This document shows positions 44,783 to 56,406 of a stretch of DNA of 64,000 nucleotides, in pieces. The translations under genes were made by a program, and so were the position numbers. This stretch comes from Panicum virgatum (lineage: Eukaryota; Streptophyta; Magnoliopsida; Poales; Poaceae): contig NC_053137.1 of the NCBI RefSeq assembly GCF_016808335.1, positions 9,474,506-9,538,505 on the forward strand. Reading direction: 5' to 3'. Below the pieces are notes generated by a model that did not search any database, was not told the origin of the DNA, and saw only the letters and a list, made by a program, of their open reading frames with translations. The number at the start of each line of letters is the position of its first letter. Position 1 is the stretch's first letter.

Positions 44783-45332
44783 CACTACTAGAAAACACGT
44801 TTTAGGTCCACCTCAAAAATATCAGTATGGATACTGGTTCATTTTCGTACCAGTACTTCTAGGGTGGATGGAATTTATGAATAAACCTTAGGTACTTAAA
44901 GTTCCATACCTTTATGTAATAGTTTGTAACACCAACCGGTACTTATGTCTAGCCTTAGGTACCGGGTGGTAACACCAACCGGTACCTATATCTAGCCTTA
45001 GATACCAGGTGGTGTGTTACCAACCGGTACCTAAGGCCCTTTATGGGTTGCTTGAAAAAAAAAATATCTCTTCTCATCACAAGTGTTGTGTAGACGAGAT
45101 GGTAAAGGAGGTACGTGCGAAGCAAGAGGTCACGAGTTTGAATCCTAGCTACCGCACATGTACGTAAATTCTAGATTTAATATTTTTCTTTGATGACGAG
45201 AGCCTTAGCCACCGGTTTTTTTACCCGGTGCCTAAGGCCTAGACTTTTAGTCCTGGCTACGGAGTACCGGTTGGAAAAACCAGTACTCAAGGGCCTCACA
45301 AACCGGTGCTATAAGGCTATTTTCTTATAGTG
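44783..45332. mobile_element. CACTA MITE, 550 bp, TSD AGG
   Basis: The ends are CACTACTAGAAAACACG and, inverted, CACTATAAGAAAATAGC, with AGG on both sides (44780-44782 and 45333-45335). Subterminal ACCGGTACCTA-type motifs recur in both orientations. No coding capacity. Confidence 0.9.
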
Positions 45333-45997
45333 AGGGGAGGAGATGGAGGCGGAGAGTGTTGGAGAGAATGGGTGGGTCCACTAGGCCAGCCGTTCACGGT
45401 TTGTTCGGTTGGGCTGGGCTAGGTGGATGCTGCATAGAGCTCGTTGCCTGACAGGTACTTGCACGTCCTCCGCTGGTCGGTGGTCACGTCATTCATGTCA
45501 AAGACAAAATATACTGCTTGAAACTGAAATCTCTTCTCATGTGAAATCAAAGAGAAACAAGATAAAATCCAAGATGTAGTAAGACCCTCTTTGGTAGGAG
45601 TGGACTCCAGCTCCAGCTTCTGCTGAAGCCTTTTCAAACGGCAATAACGAAAATGGCTCCACGGGCGGAGCACCATGCAAGCTGGGCCTAGAGCTTTGTC
45701 CCCATGGAGATAAGCACGCAATTTCCTTGCATAATCAACTACTCCACCCCATAACAAAGTTGTAGTTCGATCATAAGCCTAGAAGATTTGGAGCCTCAAA
45801 GTTATGCAAATATGACTAACCTTTTGAGAGGTCCGGCTTTATTGCAATTTGACCAACTATGGATCGGATTAAGTTTAAAGGTCCAAATGTGATCCAAAAT
45901 CAACGCACGGACTATTATCTAGTATTGAAAAAGGCCGGGGACGGGGAACAAGCAAAGCGAAGGAAACCACCGAACCGATTGGCTGTATGGAGCTCGA
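45333..45997. other. Spacer between the CACTA MITE and NLR copy B, with a MITE fragment
   Basis: CCCTCTTTGGTAGGAGTGGACTCCAGCTCC at about 45591-45620, written here as two joined short blocks (CCCTCTTTGGTAG and GGACTCCAGCTCC), is typical of one end of a hAT-like MITE. I see no matching second end. The rest is the 3' flank of copy B; no polyadenylation signal stands out. Confidence 0.35.
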
Positions 45998-47788
45998 TCA
46001 CCACCATACTTTGGACTTCAAAACAGGTTTGTTTGGATTCCTGGTAAGCTGGCCCCGCACGTCTTCCAACTCTGACCTGTAATAATAGTCCTCGTCAACC
46101 AGAACTTCCTTGAGGCTACGGAGACATGATAGCCCAGAAAAAGAGATAGGGCCATCGGAACATAGCAGCTCAAGCCTAGGCGCTGCTCCTTCTTGAAACT
46201 CCACCGAGCTGATGCCGGGCCATTGCAGCTCCAGCACCGTCAAACTCGGGAATAAAGCCTCCCGATGGCAAGTGAAACAACATGGCTCTTCAGATTTGAA
46301 AGACCAGTTCGGTAGACGAAGGATGGCCAGGTTTGGTAGCTTGCCAAGGACTTGTATTGTTCCATCTATCTCCGTTAGCATGGTGAATTTTAGCTTCAAC
46401 TTCACAAGGTTCTGAAGGCTTCCAACCCAGTCTGGCAATTGGCCTAGAGTGCCCAACAGCTTGAGGCTCTCGAGGTTTTTTGGAGGCGAGCGCAGGCCAT
46501 CCAAGCAGCCACGTAGATCTGCCTTCTCCCTTGATTCCACTAATAGTGATTTCAGGCGGCTGAGATGTTCAAGGGTGGAACAAAATTCTTGGCAGTTCTT
46601 CTTGTTGATGCCTGTCACCGCTAATTTGTGCAATCGGGTGAGCCTTTTAATGTCCTGTAGGATGAAATTCCCTCTTGCGATGTTCACAGTACCCAGAGTG
46701 TGCAGATCTTTTAACTTCTTGAGCCCCCTTGGAACTACCACGCCACGTGGATCTGCAAGCCTCGCTATAAAAGGGAACGCGACGCCGCAGCACCACGAAG
46801 TGCAAACATCACGCCTATTTAATGGCCTATCATAATATCCACCAGCACGAATGTATTGTAGCTTCCTAAGCTTGATAATGGCCTGCGGCAACTTGATTAT
46901 TTGTGTACCAGTAATATCTAGTGTCTGGAGTGGCTTCAAGTTACCCAGTGAATCTGGTAGGTGAAATATACCTTCACAGCTTCTTAAAGAAAGGTATTTC
47001 AGGTGCACGAGCTTCCAAATTGAATTGAGGTGGTGATTCACAAGACCCTTGGTGCTTTCCAAGTCTAGCACACGCAGCAACCTCATCTTGTCAGAAATAT
47101 AAAATGGTTTCCACTCACCAAACACAGTTAACGACCTTATCCGTGACAAGTCCAGCACTGTGCTATCAAACTCACTTTGGTCACCCTCCCAGTTGCTGCT
47201 TATAGCAAGGTGGCGTATGGTGCCCTGGCTGTTTAAGCTGCGGCCTTCTTCCATTCTAAAGACAAGATTTTCCTCCACTGCCTTTGAGATGCTGATTTCA
47301 CGCATGAGATCGTGGAGTTTGCAAGAGGAACTACCTTTCCTACTACCAGTTGGTTCTTTGATAGGTAGGATCATGCTTCGGTCAATGAGTTCCATGAAGT
47401 AGCTATCAGATACTTCGCCCATAGATTTGCCACGCACCTCGCTTGAGTAACCCTCTGCATTCCACCGGTGCGCCAAGCGTCTGCGGCTAATACTGTAGTC
47501 TTCAGGAAAGATAGATAGATACAAGAAACAAGACTTGAGATAATATGGTAAACCATCATAGCTCTTCATAAGGATAGTTTTTATTATGCCAAGCTCTGGA
47601 TTCATCTCCAACTCAGCACTAATATGCTTATTCAATTTTCTCCACACCATGGGAGTCTTTGCTTGCTTTGCCAAGAAGCCACCTATAGTGACTATTGCAA
47701 GGGGAAGTCCACTGCACTTCTTCAGGATTGTTCTTGCCTCTTCAATCAATGCGGGATGGTCATCCAAATTTATGGCTTTTTTAAATAC
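45998..47788 (-). CDS. NLR copy B, exon 3: end of NB-ARC 2 and LRR domain
   Basis: The acceptor TTGCAG|GTATTTAAA at 47788 joins in phase to exon 2 (FTKK|VFKKAIN). Order: HPALIEEARTILKKCSGLPLA (GLPL), CFLYLSIFPEDYSISRRR (RNBS-D), HRWNAEGYSSE (winged helix), CKLHDLMREIS (MHD region, here LHD), then about 10-12 degenerate LRRs (for example TLDITGTQIIKLPQAI, LGQLPDWVGSLQNLVKL, LGKLPNLAILRLP). It ends in a short basic tail at 45998. The frame is fully open, unlike pseudogene C. In the protein this part holds the sensor/autoinhibition surface. Confidence 0.92.
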   Translation of the reverse strand, partial: VFKKAINLDDHPALIEEARTILKKCSGLPLAIVTIGGFLAKQAKTPMVWRKLNKHISAELEMNPELGIIKTILMKSYDGLPYYLKSCFLYLSIFPEDYSISRRRLAHRWNAEGYSSEVRGKSMGEVSDSYFMELIDRSMILPIKEPTGSRKGSSSCKLHDLMREISISKAVEENLVFRMEEGRSLNSQGTIRHLAISSNWEGDQSEFDSTVLDLSRIRSLTVFGEWKPFYISDKMRLLRVLDLESTKGLVNHHLNSIWKLVHLKYLSLRSCEGIFHLPDSLGNLKPLQTLDITGTQIIKLPQAIIKLRKLQYIRAGGYYDRPLNRRDVCTSWCCGVAFPFIARLADPRGVVVPRGLKKLKDLHTLGTVNIARGNFILQDIKRLTRLHKLAVTGINKKNCQEFCSTLEHLSRLKSLLVESREKADLRGCLDGLRSPPKNLESLKLLGTLGQLPDWVGSLQNLVKLKLKFTMLTEIDGTIQVLGKLPNLAILRLPNWSFKSEEPCCFTCHREALFPSLTVLELQWPGISSVEFQEGAAPRLELLCSDGPISFSGLSCLRSLKEVLVDEDYYYRSELEDVRGQLTRNPNKPVLKSKVWW

Positions 47789-48580
47789 CTGCAATTGGTC
47801 GAATCAAGTTGCTTAAGTATTGTAATACTAAATGAGGTATATAAATAAAGTTCTTACGGTACAAATATTAGCCTAACCCTTTTTTACATATATAATCTCA
47901 CATATAACGAGCTGTTGGTGCCCAACCACAAAAATATATAAGTTTTTTGGTTAGGTGGCCAAGGGAGTTGACGAAGAGAGATAAAAGTTGGGCTACCGTT
48001 ACAACCTCTTGCTATTCCTAGCCTTGTGGGTGTGTCATCACCCAAGCTCTGCTCTAGAGCTTAGAGGTCTAGTATCACACCTAGGGGTGGTAAAGAGCCC
48101 AAAATTTTGAACTAGAAAATCTAAGGGCCGGGCCCTAAAAGAGCTGGGCTCTAATCTTATACAATTTTGAGCTAAAAAATTTAAAAGTCTTGATGGGCTG
48201 TGAAGAGGTCACTAGAGCCATAACCCATTACCACCCCTCCACACCCATACTTCTCATCCGTACTATCTAAGCTATACCCTCCGCCCATCAGTCACCCGCC
48301 TCCATTCCAGCTTCAATGACCAGTTTTATTGTAGTGCGAGGAGTTGATGACCACAGTGCCACTATAGAATCTGCTATTCACATGCATGCATCTTAAGCAC
48401 AGAAGAGGCTACAGGTTCAACACTTCAACTAGCGATGCTCGCTAGTCACAACCTATTCCACTTTATTGTCTCTAGTCTTTGGTCACACCCACCTCTGAGA
48501 TCATTTTTCCTAGATTAGTTAGTGTTGTTCTCATAACCTACAAGTAATTAAGCAAATTGAGAAAGATTAGGTATCAATAC
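47789..48580 (-). other. Intron 2 of NLR copy B
   Basis: Donor AAG|GTATTG at 48581/48580 and acceptor TTGCAG at 47789-47794, minus strand. It contains the hAT-like MITE at 48082-48238 and no ORF. Confidence 0.85.
48082..48238. mobile_element. Small hAT-like MITE in intron 2
   Basis: The ends TAGGGGTGGTAA and TTACCACCCCT are inverted. CACACC lies on both outer sides, a probable remnant of the target duplication. The interior contains inverted GGGCC/AGAGCC motifs. Confidence 0.65.
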
Positions 48581-49393
48581 CTTTTTGGTGAAGAGATCCA
48601 AAGCGTCTCTATTTTGAAGAACTTCCAGCATGTAAATGTCTTCTTGTTTTGGTGAACAACACTTCGCGATATTCTCTTCTCTTGTGGTGATTACGATCCT
48701 GCTCGCATTTTCCATTTTGGGGAGACTTTGTATTATCATGTTCCATTCCGCAGAAGAAGACAAATCATCGAGAACAATTAGACACCTCTTTCTTTCCAAA
48801 AGCTTACCCAACTCTTCCATTGCATTTCTAGTGCCTGCCCCAAAATCAACATTTCCTTTCCTTTTAGAGGATTCTGCATCTAGCTGCATAAATAAGCTCT
48901 CAAGGACCTCTTCAAGAACAAATGGGTGCATGATTGTGACGCAAGCACGCTTCTCAAACAAACCACTTAGCTCTTGGCTTTGGTAGACCTCTTTGACTAG
49001 TGTCGTTTTTCCAAGACCTCCCATTCCCCAAACTGAGATCACTGTACATTGCTGGTCATCTTGTTGTGAAATTAAATTGATAAGATCAGACTTCTCTTTC
49101 TCACGGCCCACAAGCTGAGATTCCATCAAAGCACATGAGATCGTCCCAATACGAGTAAGGCTATTTCTAACCATCTTTTCATTGTTGCCTACCAATTGAT
49201 TCTCAAGAATCTCATCTGTCTGCATTGCAATGTTGTTAGCACCATGTATGACTACACTTGAGCTAGAGCCTAGCTTCATTAATGTGGTTTGACTGTGAAG
49301 AACCTGACACAAGTAGTCTTGTGAATGTTTAGATGGATTTTCCAACTCTTTATAAATATATGAGAATCCAAGCAGACCATAGGATCTACACAT
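48581..49393 (-). CDS. NLR copy B, exon 2: second, canonical NB-ARC
   Basis: A second nucleotide-binding domain in the same gene. The P-loop reads GMGGLGKTTLVKEV with the Lys present. RNBS-A-like (RACVTIMHPF), kinase-2 (RCLIVLDDLSSSAEW), RNBS-B (ASRIVITTREENIAKC) and DALDLFTKK follow. A VGREKEKSDLINLI block upstream marks the start of the ATPase module. The frame remains open to about 49430 upstream of the first Met. I could not find an acceptor there that agrees in phase with exon 1's donor, so the exact 5' splice junction is unresolved. This domain should bind ATP/ADP and act as the switch. Confidence 0.88.
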
Positions 49394-50109
49394 ACAAGCT
49401 ACTGATTCAATAACTCCAACTTTTGAAAATTGAATAACAAAGAAGGAAGAAATTTATGGCATGCACTTTAATTAATATCCCGTACATAATTCCTTAATTT
49501 ACAAACCAAGAACAAAGTTTAAGGAGACCTGTAGGTCGCTGGCTACCTACTAAGGAAACTCCGATTTGATCCATCAGCATACTAGGAGGCATCTACCTCA
49601 ACCTGATCACAAGGAGAGGTCCAATGCCACAAATACCAAACTGTCATTAGGACATACATAGTAGTATTCTAATTATCATTCTAAGTATGAACTAATTAAG
49701 GTTATTTTCCTGGTTGCTTTTGTAGAATCAAACCCAGGTTATTAACATATGTGTCGTTATGGAATGTTTATTGTGGTTAAGCCACTAATGCTAGAACTAT
49801 AGATTGAAAGGCTTGGATTATTTTTCTCTTGAATTATTAAGAAACTTCAGTTTTTTGTTCCATAAAAGTTATAGTAGAGTTAATCTTTGTTCACATTTGA
49901 AATTTTTTTCTCAAAAAACATTTCATGTGTGTGTGCGCGATCACCACAAATTCCATGGAATAAAGTCCAATTTTCATCTGCATGTCCATGATCATGTACG
50001 GCCGGAGAATTGCATGGGCTATTCATGTTGTGCAGGTATATATGCCTCAAGCCGATTTCCTTAGTAGTTCTCAAGCATTGTTAGAGAGTTAGGAATCATG
50101 ACTCAATTA

Positions 50110-51779
50110 CGTAACGAACATGGCCCCATTAGGTCATTTCTTGTGATTTTGGTGATTGATTGACAATATGATCATGGGACTAACAAGTTTGTCAAGTGAA
50201 TCATATTAGGTCTCAAGGATAAATACAAAGCCCTAGCTAAACAAGGATCTGAGAAAGAACTCAAAGGAATGCAGAATTGGTCGAGTTTCACATAAAATAA
50301 CAACACCGGTTAAACTGACGCCCGAACACCGGTTAAAGCAACGCTCAAAATTTGATCAAATGACATGGAATTCTGGATATTCTTGAAGATAATTTCATAA
50401 GCTTTCAATAGAGCCCAAGATCATCAAAAATGGAGTTCCAAGTCAAAAGTTATGGTCAAAACATGAAGCAGCTGATCTCTATGAGGCACCGGTTAAACCG
50501 GCACCCTAACACCGGTTAAAACGACGCTCAAAATTTGTCAAATGAGATGGACTTCTGGATAATATTGTAGAGTATTTCACAAGCTTTTCATAGAGTATAA
50601 GATCATCGAAACCAGAACTCAGAGTAAAAAGTTATGACCAAAATACGAAGCATCACGAAGCTGATTTTTTAGAGTGGCCGGTTAAACCGACGCCAATAAA
50701 ACAAGCATTAGTGCATTCACCATACTATTGTCCAGAAAGCATTTTTTTTTTGCTCCAGAAAGTTTCTTTAGCATCGTTTAAACTGACGCTATCACTGGTT
50801 AAACCAACGGTACTTATTTCAGCTGCAGAGCTTGTCAAAAAGGCCAACAGCTAGTTTCAAGCTATTAGTGACTGGTTAAACTGACGCCCATGTAGCGGTT
50901 TAACCAACGCTTTGTGCAAAAAGCCCCCAACGGCTACAAATGGCTACTTCAAGTTTTTGGTCTATATATATGCCTTCCTTGGCCATTTTGGAGCTGCTGG
51001 AGACCATAGAAGACACATATACAACTAGAAACATCTCCAAGCAACCATTGAGCTTAGTGATCACATCCATAGGTTTTAGCACAAGATTTGTAAGTGTGAG
51101 TGCTAGAATTAGCTCTTCAGAGAGTCTGAGAGCAAGGTGCTTAGCCTTGTGTCTTGGTTCTTGAGTGAACCACAATGGTATCTTGGTGCGTCGGCCTCCT
51201 TGGAGTCTTGGTGGCTCGCCGGCTAGTCTTTGACCCTCCGGCTTGGTGTGGAGCAGCGTCTACGAACTTTGTGCGGGGGGCGTGGAGACCCCTATCTTTC
51301 ATGGAGAAGCTCCTTAGTAGAAAACGGGGCCAAGGTGACTGGGAACTTGTGTAAGCCTTGGTGGCATTGACTTTGTGGAAAGTTAAGTATCCCCGAAAGA
51401 GACTTGGGGACCGAGAAGCAATACTATTGATTGAGTGCTTTAACAACGTGGACTAGGGGTGGCATTTGCCTACCGATACCACGGGATACATCCTTGTGTA
51501 AAGAGTTCGCTTCCTCTCGTCCCCTCTTTACGTTTCCATATTTATTATTGCAACTTGTGTGCCTTTACCTTCTTAGTGTAGTATCTTGCTAGAATTGGCT
51601 ATAGGTTGCAAAACTCTTTTGGAGTGAGAGTTTCACACTAGAAGAACCATAGTTGCACATCTAGATAGCACGTTTTAGATTAAGTTTTTGTGCAAACTAG
51701 TTGGAGCCATAGGTTAAGGTTTTAAGTTGTCTAATTCACCCCCTCTCACTCTTAGTCTATGAGCACTGAATCACTTTCA
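50110..51779 (+). mobile_element. Solo LTR a, 1670 bp, TSD AATTA
   Basis: It begins CGTAACGAACATGG (TG decayed to CG) and ends CACTTTCA, with AATTA at 50105-50109 and 51780-51784. The empty site is preserved in copy A near 400. It contains many ACCGGTTAAAC-type short repeats. Its partner at 51839 is the same LTR inverted. Confidence 0.88.
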
Positions 51780-54593
51780 AATTATGAATGAGAAATTGGA
51801 CAAGAATCATGACCACCAGAGAGCATTACCGTATACATTAAAAGTGATCAGGTGCTCTAGCCTAAGAGGGGGAGGGGGTGAATTAGGAAACTTAAAACCT
51901 TAACCTATAGCTCCAACTATTTTGCACAAAAATTTAATCTAAAATATGCTATTTAGATGTGCAACTATGTTTCGTCTTAGTGTAAACCCTTATCCCAAAA
52001 GAGTTTAGCAATCTATAGAGCCAATCCTATCAAGATACTACTCTATGAAAGTAAAGGCACAAAGATTGCAATATGAAATGCGGAAGCTTAAATAGGAGGG
52101 ATGAGAGGAAGCAAACTCTCGACATGAGCATTTATCCCGTGGTTCGGATTGCCACAAAGGTGCCCCTACATCCACGTTGTTGAAGTACTCACGAAGAGTA
52201 TTGCTTTCGGCAATCAAGTCTCTTCCGTGAACACAATCACGGTCACCTCGATCCTGCTTCCCACTAATGAGCTTGCTCACAAAGGGGTCTCCACGTTCCC
52301 CGTACAAGGTTGTCGTCGCCGCTCCACACCAAGCCGGAGGGTCGATGACGTGCCGGCAAGCCACCAAGACTCTAAGGAGGCCGGCACAGAAATACAATGG
52401 TGGTTCACTCTAGAACCATCTCACAAGGCACATCACCTTGCTCTCACACTCCCTAAGGAGCTAACCTAGCACTAACACTCACAAATGTGTGCTAAAGACT
52501 AAATATTTGATCACTAAGCTCTTTGGATGACTTGGAGGTGGTGTGTATGGGACTTCTAGGAACTCCAGGAACTCCAAAATGGCCGGAGGATGCCATATAT
52601 ATAGCCCACAGACTCGAAGTAGTCATTTGTAGCCGTTGGGAGCATTTCTGCGTAAGCATCTGTTTAACCGGTGCCTAGTCATCGGTTTAACCGATCACTA
52701 ATAGCTTGAACTAACCGTTGGCCCTTTATGACAAATTCTGCAGCTGAAATATGGTACCATCGGTTTATCCGGTGATAGCATTAGTTTAACCGGTGCTAAA
52801 GGAACTTTCTGGAGAAAAAAACATGCTCTTTGGATAATAGTACGGTGCATTGCACCGATGCTTTTTTTAGTAGCATCGGTTTAATCGGTGCTTATAGGAA
52901 TCAGCTTCAAGTTGCTTCGTATTATAGTCATAACTTTTTACTATGAACACCGATTTGGATGATCTTGTACTCTATGGAAAGCTTGTGAAATTCTCTACAA
53001 GATTATGCTAAAGTCCATCTCATTTGACAAATTTTGAGCATCGAAATAACCGGTGATAGGGCATCAGTTTAACCGGTGCCACACAGAAATCAGCTTTCTC
53101 GTGTTTTGATCCTAACTTTTTACTCGAAACTCCGATTTTGATGATCTTGTACTCTATGGAAAGATTGTGAAATTCTCTACAAGATGCTGTTGAGGTCCAT
53201 CTCATTTGAACAAATGTTGAGCATCGGAATAACCGATTACCATCGGTTTCACCGATGGCTGGGCATCATATTAAGCGGTGCTGCTATTTTAAGCCAAACT
53301 CGTCCAATTCAATGTTTCTTTAAGTTTTTTCTTCGTGTGTTGCTTTGCTAGGACTTTTGTACTTCATCTCTAGGATCTAGCAATGTTCACTTCACAAACT
53401 CATTAGTTTCACTGATTGCGTTGTCATTCGATCACCAAAATCACTCGAAATGGCTTACACTACTAAAAAACAATTTGAAGCAACGCCTCAATATTTTTTG
53501 GAGCGAACCAAAAAGTCACCCGTTCCTATAAATGGGGCGCTGGTACTGTAGAAATGAACCATCACTAAATATGACATTTGTAGGGATGGCTCGCCCCCTC
53601 AGCCGCCCCTGAAAATGGGTGCGATTTTTAGGGGCGGGTGGGGGGGGGTGAGCTGCCCCTAAAAATGGCTGAGGGGTTGAGCCGCCCCTACAAATAATTT
53701 TCCAAATTATTCCAAAAATTTATTTATTTCAAATGGGGATGCAAACTATTTCAAAACAATGTGCAATTTTTACCATAAGCATGTACTGTCACGTAGAACT
53801 GTAAAAAAATATGAAAAATACAATTCGACACGTTTAGTATTAAAGAATGTTGAAAACACAAAGTTAGCCTTAAGTTGTATGACATAGTAGTGTGACATAG
53901 GTATATATTATTGTTTCAAAACTTTTATTCATTATATGCTCTAATATATGATTTTGATATTTTTTCTATATTACACATATCATAATATTTCTATGGTAAA
54001 AATTTTACAATTTTATCATGTGTTTTACTATTTTATTTCCATTAATCCAATTTTCTGAATAATTTGGAAAAATATTTGTAGGGGCGGGCCGGGTCCCCTC
54101 CCGCCCCTACAAACCGATTTGTGGGGGCGGGCCAGGCCCCACCCGCCCCTACAAATACATTCCATATATGCCTGCCTCCCCTCCGTCTGCCTCCTCCTCC
54201 GCGCCCTCCTCCTCTCCTCCTCCTCCTCCTCCGCGCCGCCGCCACATCCTCCTCCTCCTCCTCGCCGCCGCCGCCACCACCACCTCCTCCTCCTCCGCGC
54301 CCTCCTCCTCCTCCTCCTCTACGCCGCCGCCACCACCTCCTCCTCCGCACCGCCGCTACCACCTCCTCCTTGTCCTCCTCCTTCTCCTCCTCCACGCCAC
54401 CACCCCTGCCTCCACCAACGCCGCTCATCCTCCTCCGCGCCGCCGCCGCCGCCTCCTCCTCCACCGTCGATGCCCCGATTTGCCGCCGCCCCGACCTCCG
54501 GCGCCGCTCCTTCGCCTCCTGTTCGACATGGTGAGCTCCCTCCCCTTCCTCTCCCTCCCCTTCCCCTTGACCACGCCGAGTGGGCCATGCATG

Positions 54594-54650
54594 TTAGGGT
54601 TAGGGTTAGGGTTAGAACCTGTCGGGTTAGGGTTAGGGATTAGGGTTAGA
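54594..54650 (+). repeat. Interstitial TTAGGG/GTTAGG microsatellite inside the CACTA element
   Basis: Four TTAGGG-phase units, then GTTAGAACC, then three more interrupted units. The plant telomere unit is normally TTTAGGG, so this is a local hexamer repeat, not telomeric DNA. Confidence 0.8.
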
Positions 54651-54976
54651 ACTTTTTTCATTTCAATGTGAATAGGAGTACATGAATTAGTGAATTTTTA
54701 TTACACTACGAATTTCATTACTCATATTTACTCAATGTGAATACTGTTAGGTATTTCGTGGTGGCAGTCGTGGTGGCGGTCGTGGGCTTATGGACGATGG
54801 TGATGCTCAACAGCCAGGCATACACTTCCATCAAGCCATTGCCTTGCCACCGAGTGATCGAACGCGCGAATCAATTCCAAATGTTGTAAGTTTCATTTGT
54901 TATTTTCATATAGTTTTGCTCACATACAATGTAACTTATCAACCTTGTTAGATGGTTTAAAGATGTTGTCGAAGGT

Positions 54977-55703
54977 TTGGGTGGTACTACTCCTGTGGTT
55001 CACCTCGAGCTTGTTCGGCAACCGGATATCAAAAGGGCACATATTTCTTTTCAAGTACCTGTTCGACATGTAGATTTCTCCTCAATGGAACCAGGAGAGG
55101 ATCCATCCTCCTCGATGATACTCATGGTTTCAATTGCCACAGTGGGTGGAGAGGCACCCATTTGGACAACTTATGAGAGGCTAGCGGTGGAGGCATGTCT
55201 GCAGCAACTTAAGGATCATGGGTACTTTGTGCCCAACTTTTCAATGTTATTCTGACTACAGAGAGGCTTTGTCGGCTTACTCGACAAGACAGAGTATGAG
55301 ATTTACTTTTTAGTCATTATTAACTTTAGTAATGTTGCATTATTCTTTCAACTTTTATAATGTTATTATCACCTTTCAGGATCTTATTGATGGTGAATAT
55401 ACGATTGCAGCAGTTAGCTTTCGGGCTATTCTGAATCAAGTCATGGACACTTTAGGTTTGACTTGCATGGGTGGAGAGCCATATTTTACAAGAGATTTAA
55501 GGTTTCAAGCAAAGCTCTCCTTTTGCAGGGTAAGTCAGTCTAACACTCCATTGTTCAATATTTGTAGTTTTATATGTGGTAGGCATTGGGAAGCGGAGGA
55601 GAGTGCACTTGTTCGTGCTCTTGTATATTTTGATGAAGTTCTACGGTGGACGATTGGAGACCTCAACTATCTTAGATATCTACGGTTGCGAGCATTTCAG
55701 TAG
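54977..55703 (+). pseudogene. Unrecognised multi-exon fragment carried by the CACTA element
   Basis: A 92-codon frame (54977-55255) contains HLELVRQPDIKRAHISFQ, DFSSMEPGEDPSSSM and ERLAVEACLQQLKDHG. After an intron-like gap a second stretch (55380-55530, DLIDGEYTIAAVSF, then TLGLTCMGGEPYFTRDLRF) follows. It looks like exons of one protein with an Ala/Leu-rich helix. I cannot name the family; captured host gene or CACTA-specific ORF are both possible. Confidence 0.4.
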
Positions 55704-56406
55704 CTTCAAATTTGTAATATGCATGGATGTATCGCTACTATTATCATTGAACAGCTTGTACTGCTACTCCTTTATCTTATGAAATTTGATTTGATTGCAT
55801 TGTTATTTGAGTGTTGGATCAGAATGGGTCAATATAGATCTAGCTTGGTTGATATATAAAGCGAGAATTTGAATTTTAAAACACACTGCGAAACAAATTA
55901 AAAATGAATTACTAATTATTTTGACGGGTCGGAAATTCATTTGCAGGGGTAGCCCGCCCCTGAAAATGGATTTGTAGGGGCGAGTGGTGGGGTGGCCCGC
56001 CCCTGCAAATGTGTTTTTAGGGGCGGTTTCGTTACCCGCCTCTGGAAATAAGTATTTTTAGTAGCGAGAACTAACAACGGGCGCGCTATACCCACCCCCA
56101 AAAATGCGTTTTTACCCGCCCCAACAAATGCTTTTCGTATTAGTGTTAAATGAGGCCATGTTTGTTACATACATGTGCAAAGATTCTCGCGGTGCAATCA
56201 TACTCGTCTTCATAACCCTTCGCCCAAATTTGGATTAATATTAATACATCATATTTTATTTGACTTGACTGTGATAATATGGTTTAAAGAATACTGGTTA
56301 CTGAAAGCACCAATATAATGATTTTATTGGAACAGATATAATAATGATCTAAATAAACGGGAAGATGTAAGTTAATTAGATGATTATAGCCTTCAATAGA
56401 TATTAC

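Larger units (their letters stand above)
53458..56145. mobile_element. CACTA element, 2688 bp, TSD TTA, nested in solo LTR b
   Basis: The ends are CACTACTAAAAAACAATTTG and, inverted, CACTAATACGAAAAGCATTTG (split here as CACTAATACG and AAAAGCATTTG). TTA lies at 53455-53457 and 56146-56148. Subterminal motifs of the GGGGCGGG/CCGCCCCT type are repeated in both orientations near both ends. The interior holds a GC-rich pseudo-exon (54170-54540) and gene-like fragments (54977-55700), but no transposase motif, so it is non-autonomous. Confidence 0.92.
51839..56169 (-). mobile_element. Solo LTR b, inverted relative to a, with a CACTA element nested near its end; TSD TACAT
   Basis: Read on the minus strand it begins TGTAACAAACATGG at 56169 and ends CACTTTTA at 51839. 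TACAT flanks it at 51834-51838 and 56170-56174. Without the nested CACTA it is about 1640 bp, matching solo LTR a. Copy A near 460 shows the empty site. Confidence 0.88.
49394..56406 (-). other. Intron 1 of NLR copy B, expanded by nested insertions
   Basis: About 7 kb. Ancestral intron pieces (49708-50109, 51780-51838, 56170-56406) match copy A positions 1-686. The remainder is two solo LTRs in opposite orientation and a CACTA element inside the second. The donor is GTAATA at 56401-56406; the acceptor is near 49430 and not fixed. Confidence 0.85.

Noticed and set aside
50940..52469. Small ORFs within the two solo LTRs
   Set aside because: The same sequences occur in both LTR copies in opposite orientation with broken frames, so they are not conserved coding regions.
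54042..54464. Gly/Glu/Arg-rich minus-strand ORF
   Set aside because: Antisense of a TCC-repeat tract within the CACTA element; pure low complexity.
54594..54650. Interstitial telomere
   Set aside because: The hexamer is not the plant TTTAGGG unit, it is short, and it lies within a CACTA element.
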